Shown: positions 5,045 to 7,367 of the stretch, piece after piece
How the letters are laid out: each line of letters begins with the position of its first letter
Numbering within the stretch: the stretch's first letter is position 1
From: Nitrososphaerota archaeon
GTDB lineage: Archaea > Thermoproteota > Nitrososphaeria > Nitrososphaerales > CADDZS01
Direction: 5' to 3'
NCBI GenBank assembly: GCA_027886785.1
Contig: JAPCJV010000085.1
Location: forward strand, 1-7,367
DNA length: 7,367 nucleotides
The notes under the pieces: model-generated
What the model saw: the letters and a program-made list of their open reading frames with translations, nothing else
What the model was told of the DNA's origin: nothing
The model's database searches: none
Position numbers and translations under genes: made by a program

Positions 5045-6475
5045 TTGATTTCTTGGAAAGAGTCAATATTTTGCGGCCAAGGGCTCACAAAGGTTACACA
5101 AGAAACAGAAAGACAAATAGTGTCCGCGCGCTGCGAAAAGAATCCAGCCTCACCACTTTTGCCCAAAGCAAAGAGCGTTGCCAGCGCGGAAATTCGCGAT
5201 CCAATTCACGGGTACATTTACGCCAACGGCCTGGAGCGGGAGCTCATTGATAGTCCGATCGTACAAAGATTGAGGAGAATCCGACAGCTCGCTGGCTGTC
5301 ATCTGGTCTATCCGGGAGGACAACATTCACGGTTTGAGCACGTAATCGGGTGCATGTACTTGGCAGGGAAGGTGTCCGACGTTTTGATGGTGAAAAACCT
5401 GGGCTTTCGCACGGCGGATCGTGAGAAACTAAAAGTCGCCGCGTTGCTCCACGATATTGGACACGGACCCTTCAGTCACATGTTCGAGGAAGTGCTAGCG
5501 GAGAAAACGTCCGTCACCCACGAAGACATGACGAGACGGATCATTCGCGAGACAGAAATCGGGGACATAGTCGAACGCAATGGTTATTCCAAAAAAGGAA
5601 TCAGTGACCTCGCGATCGGCAAATCGAAAAAAGAAAAGGAATTCATGAACGACGTAATTGGAGGAGGTCTCTCTGTCGACATCATGGATTATCTTCTTAG
5701 GGACTCGTACTTTACAGGAGTGGAGTACGGCAAAGTCGACGTGCACAGGATCATCAATTCCTTTGAAGTAGTAAATGGAAAACTGGCGATTTCTCAAGCG
5801 GCGATTTTCGCGTTTGAGGCGCTAATGATTTCCAGATACGAAATGTTTAGGGCCGTGTATTTTCACAGAACAGTTAGGGCGGCAGAACTCATGTTAGTGA
5901 AAGCGATGAGTTTCGCCGACAAGCTATTGCACTTCACAGATCTTTCTCTGGATAATTATCTCTCGCTGACGGACGAAGTAACGTTGCAGAGAATTACGGA
6001 GATCAGCACCGGGGGTGATCGAGAGCTCAAACTTGCGAAAAAACTCGCAATTGACTATCAGAGAAGGAACCTGCTAAAGTGCGTGTTTGAAAAAACAGTG
6101 CAGCGCCGGGATCGGTTTCTCACATCGATTTTCAATCAGAGCAGGGAAAGCCTTTCGAATCAAATTGCGGCGCAAGCCAAGGTGGATGCTAGCGAAGTGT
6201 TTGTAGACGTTCCCACAGCGCCGTCCGTTCCTATTTCCTCGGCCAGGAAAGCATTCAGAGGAGTGACGGTTGTATCCGCCGGTGGTGGACAACGAAAAAA
6301 TCGAACTGGTTCTCACTATGAGCTTGGCCTAGACCAGCTTCCTCTTCTGGGGACAATTGCCGGATTCATGGACGTTCTCAGAGTGTATACCACTGCCGAA
6401 AAAAGATCCAAAGTGAAAAAAGCAACAGAAGCCATTTTCCAAACGGAAAGTTTTGAGGCCAATGTCTCAATGTAA
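5045..6475 (+). CDS. HD-domain phosphohydrolase, SAMHD1/dNTPase-like (COG1078 type)
   Basis: 476 aa from TTG 5045. The family hydrolyses dNTPs to deoxynucleoside and triphosphate, or related nucleotides, in the cytoplasm using an HD-site metal. The typical opening RDPIHGYI (51-58) is followed by RFEHVIG (H99), LLHDIGHGPFSH (H136, D137, with H140 and H145), THEDM (H159, matching the SAMHD1 catalytic histidine region) and SVDIMDYLLRDSYFTG (D212). The H...HD...D set is therefore complete. The C-terminal part ends with the usual DVLRVYT strand and a basic helix; no SAM or regulatory domain is fused. The start is uncertain: about 50 residues precede the HD fold from TTG 5045, GTG 5120 would suit the AATATTTT box, and TTG 5159 would leave the more usual short lead-in. 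None has a clear ribosome-binding site. It is divergent from the AN1-like gene. The exact nucleotide specificity and any allosteric control cannot be read from sequence. Confidence 0.92.
   Translation: MISWKESIFCGQGLTKVTQETERQIVSARCEKNPASPLLPKAKSVASAEIRDPIHGYIYANGLERELIDSPIVQRLRRIRQLAGCHLVYPGGQHSRFEHVIGCMYLAGKVSDVLMVKNLGFRTADREKLKVAALLHDIGHGPFSHMFEEVLAEKTSVTHEDMTRRIIRETEIGDIVERNGYSKKGISDLAIGKSKKEKEFMNDVIGGGLSVDIMDYLLRDSYFTGVEYGKVDVHRIINSFEVVNGKLAISQAAIFAFEALMISRYEMFRAVYFHRTVRAAELMLVKAMSFADKLLHFTDLSLDNYLSLTDEVTLQRITEISTGGDRELKLAKKLAIDYQRRNLLKCVFEKTVQRRDRFLTSIFNQSRESLSNQIAAQAKVDASEVFVDVPTAPSVPISSARKAFRGVTVVSAGGGQRKNRTGSHYELGLDQLPLLGTIAGFMDVLRVYTTAEKRSKVKKATEAIFQTESFEANVSM
5065..5072. promoter_or_regulatory. 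Possible bidirectional TATA-like box
   Basis: AATATTTT reads AAAATATT on the other strand, so it can look like a TATA box both ways. Leftward, a transcript would start near 5043, 23 nt before TTG 5020. Rightward it would start near 5095, 25 nt before GTG 5120. The symmetry is seen; promoter function is inferred. If it works rightward, the HD protein must start at 5120 or later rather than at TTG 5045. Confidence 0.3.
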
Positions 6476-6507
6476 AAGTACAAAATTCAATCTCATGGAA
6501 ATCAGCA

Positions 6508-6801
6508 ATGCTTTTGAAGGGTTTCAATGAGTGGGATGCAATCAAAACAAGTCACGCAGCAATGGCTCAAACCAAAAAAGATCAGAAATTCTCACTATGG
6601 CCGCTTTCAATTCTCAGCGCCCTGGGGCTTTTCGTGGGAGCTGTTTTGAGCGCGGAAATCGCCACGTATGGGATGTACCTCTCGCTTGCACTCGTCCTAT
6701 TGGGTAGTTCTTTGATGCTAGTGTACAGCATTCATCGAGAACAAACAGTCAAGAAAAAGGCTGTATTAGAAACGACGCTTCAGGTAGAATCCGATTTCTA
6801 A
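6508..6801 (+). CDS. Small two-helix membrane protein, unknown function
   Basis: 97 aa from ATG 6508. Two hydrophobic segments, about residues 29-49 (SLWPLSILSALGLFVGAVLS) and 53-75 (TYGMYLSLALVLLGSSLMLV), are joined by a very short loop (AEI), giving a helical hairpin. Lysines before the first helix and the HREQTVKKK tail after the second suggest both ends face the cytoplasm. ATG 6562 (residue 19, MAQTKKDQKF) is an alternative start and would give a more ordinary compact protein of 79 aa. An AT-rich stretch at 6472-6487 could be a promoter for a nearly leaderless mRNA from 6508; neither start has a clear ribosome-binding site. It begins 32 nt after the HD gene and ends 1 nt from the stop of the opposite-strand gene. 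I do not recognise the family. Confidence 0.6.
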   Translation: MLLKGFNEWDAIKTSHAAMAQTKKDQKFSLWPLSILSALGLFVGAVLSAEIATYGMYLSLALVLLGSSLMLVYSIHREQTVKKKAVLETTLQVESDF

Positions 6802-6802
6802 A

Positions 6803-7072
6803 TCAGAGAGTTCCCAGGATTCGGTAGTACTCCTGATAGGATACGCCCACCAATTCTCCGAAGCTTTCCTTAACCACTTTCGCTCTGGCCGCGAAAGCCA
6901 TTTCGCCTTTCTTTTCTAGCTTGGATAGAAACCCGGTCAGGATCAACGCGTTCTGGGCATTTTCTTCAGAGCCCAGAAAAGAGATCAACTTTTTCAAAAC
7001 CCTCGCATCCCGGCCATCCGCATACACCATCACGCTGTCCGGTCGGTCGGGCAAATATGACACGTCGAGCAA
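6803..7072 (-). CDS. Unrecognised protein (possibly the C-terminal part of an interrupted gene)
   Basis: 89 aa from TTG 7072. The composition is that of a real soluble protein: a strand-like start (LDVSYLPDRPDSVMVYADG) followed by helices (VLKKLISFLGSEENAQNALI, FLSKLEKKGEMAFAARAKVV, YQEYYRILGTL). No known motif or domain is apparent. A good TATA-like box lies at 7099-7105, 30 nt before the TTG, which would give a nearly leaderless mRNA and supports a separate gene. However, the same frame stays open upstream through 26 more codons (including SLDFFGQQFGKYISDPEPN) back to the TAA at 7151-7153, and beyond that stop the frame continues as the next gene. The two parts may therefore be one gene split by a nonsense codon. 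The 3' end is 1 nt from the stop of the membrane-protein gene. Confidence 0.55.
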   Translation of the reverse strand: MLDVSYLPDRPDSVMVYADGRDARVLKKLISFLGSEENAQNALILTGFLSKLEKKGEMAFAARAKVVKESFGELVGVSYQEYYRILGTL

Positions 7073-7098
7073 ATTAAGGGAGTTCGGCTCCGGATCAG

Positions 7099-7105
7099 AT
7101 ATATA
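7099..7105 (-). promoter_or_regulatory. TATA-like box upstream of TTG 7072
   Basis: The minus strand reads AGTATATATCTG, the best-looking TATA element in the window, with its centre 30 nt before TTG 7072. It predicts a transcript start a few bases before the TTG. If the upstream and downstream frames are one broken gene, this match is accidental. Confidence 0.4.
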
Positions 7106-7150
7106 CTTGCCGAACTGTTGTCCGAAAAAATCGAGTGAAAGCTTCCCTAT

Positions 7151-7366
7151 TTATTGGACAAACTCGGAGAGGCGTGTGTCCAAGATCCGAATTAGCTCCT
7201 CGATAGATTTTCCTTCGCTGTCGACGCCTAACTGCTTTCCCAGTGCTTCTGCAATTTTATTTTCGACTACGTGCGCCGCGCCTCCAAACATTTTCGTCAA
7301 TGCGATCCGCAAGCCCTCAATATTACTCGCGATGGAATTCAGGTCAACGGAGTGCTCTAATTCCAG
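7151..7366 (-). CDS. C-terminal part of an unrecognised protein (5' end outside window)
   Basis: 71 codons and a TAA (7153-7151) are visible; the frame is open to the right edge, so the start lies outside. The sequence is amphipathic and helix-rich: SIASNIEGLRIALTKMFGG, AHVVENKIAEALGKQLGV, then SIEELIRILDTRLSEFVQ. The helix, GGAA turn, helix and SIEEL pattern faintly recalls small-molecule-binding V4R-type domains, but the similarity is too weak for a call. The frame after the stop is the same frame as the next gene (6803-7072), with no ATG between them, so this may instead be the N-terminal part of one longer protein cut by a nonsense codon. Confidence 0.6.
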   Translation of the reverse strand: MELEHSVDLNSIASNIEGLRIALTKMFGGAAHVVENKIAEALGKQLGVDSEGKSIEELIRILDTRLSEFVQ

Positions 7367-7367
7367 A

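Noticed and set aside
5053..5250. 65-codon plus-strand frame overlapping the start of the HD gene
   Set aside because: Basic, low-complexity product in a different frame from the conserved RDPIHGYI segment; a shadow.
1..7367. Search for CRISPR repeats, transposase genes, tRNA or rRNA genes, and toxin-antitoxin or defence modules
   Set aside because: No regularly spaced repeats, terminal inverted repeats, cloverleaf sequence or transposase motifs were seen. The HD protein matches the dNTPase family, which can restrict viruses in some hosts, but nothing around it suggests a defence island.

Overview
The window looks archaeal, and the overall impression is of a mesophilic soil-type lineage such as the Nitrososphaerota. 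That taxonomic guess is inference from style, not from a marker gene. The support is: TATA-like boxes about 25-35 nt ahead of several starts, GGTGA and GGAG type ribosome-binding sites at others, frequent TTG/GTG starts, an AN1-like zinc-finger protein, and a SAMHD1-type HD phosphohydrolase of the kind common in archaea. Base composition looks intermediate (near half GC), with AT-rich intergenic DNA. No mobile element, CRISPR array, tRNA or rRNA was seen.

Layout. Bases 1-536, minus strand: 5' part of a PRC-barrel-like plus DUF2267 protein that runs off the left edge. Bases 537-1062: a divergent intergenic region of about 500 bp, the longest gene-free stretch. It holds a candidate promoter for each side and an imperfect dyad upstream of the plus-strand promoter. 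Bases 1063-4765, plus strand: an apparent operon of a cyclase-family (KynB-like) metal-dependent hydrolase, an atypical M20 metallohydrolase, a canonical CNDP-type M20 dipeptidase, and a 42-residue protein with a CHCC zinc-ribbon-like motif. Bases 4757-5020, minus strand: an AN1-like zinc-finger protein whose 3' end overlaps the 42-residue gene by 9 bp. Bases 5045-6475, plus strand: the HD-domain dNTPase-like protein, divergent from the AN1-like gene with an AT-rich palindromic box between them. Bases 6508-6801, plus strand: a small two-helix membrane protein. Bases 6803-7367, minus strand: two unrecognised reading frames, lying in the same frame and separated by one TAA codon, the upstream one running off the right edge.

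How the genes might work together. The three hydrolases at 1063-4596 are tightly spaced and look co-translated, so they probably serve one catabolic or salvage route for amide, formamide or peptide substrates. Two of the three have changed active-site positions: K233 replaces the usual glutamate in the cyclase-family protein, and N124, I159 and R389 sit at usual metal or catalytic positions of the first M20 protein. The third has a full active site. This is the most unusual feature of the window. The HD protein is expected to act on nucleotides and need not be linked to the operon.
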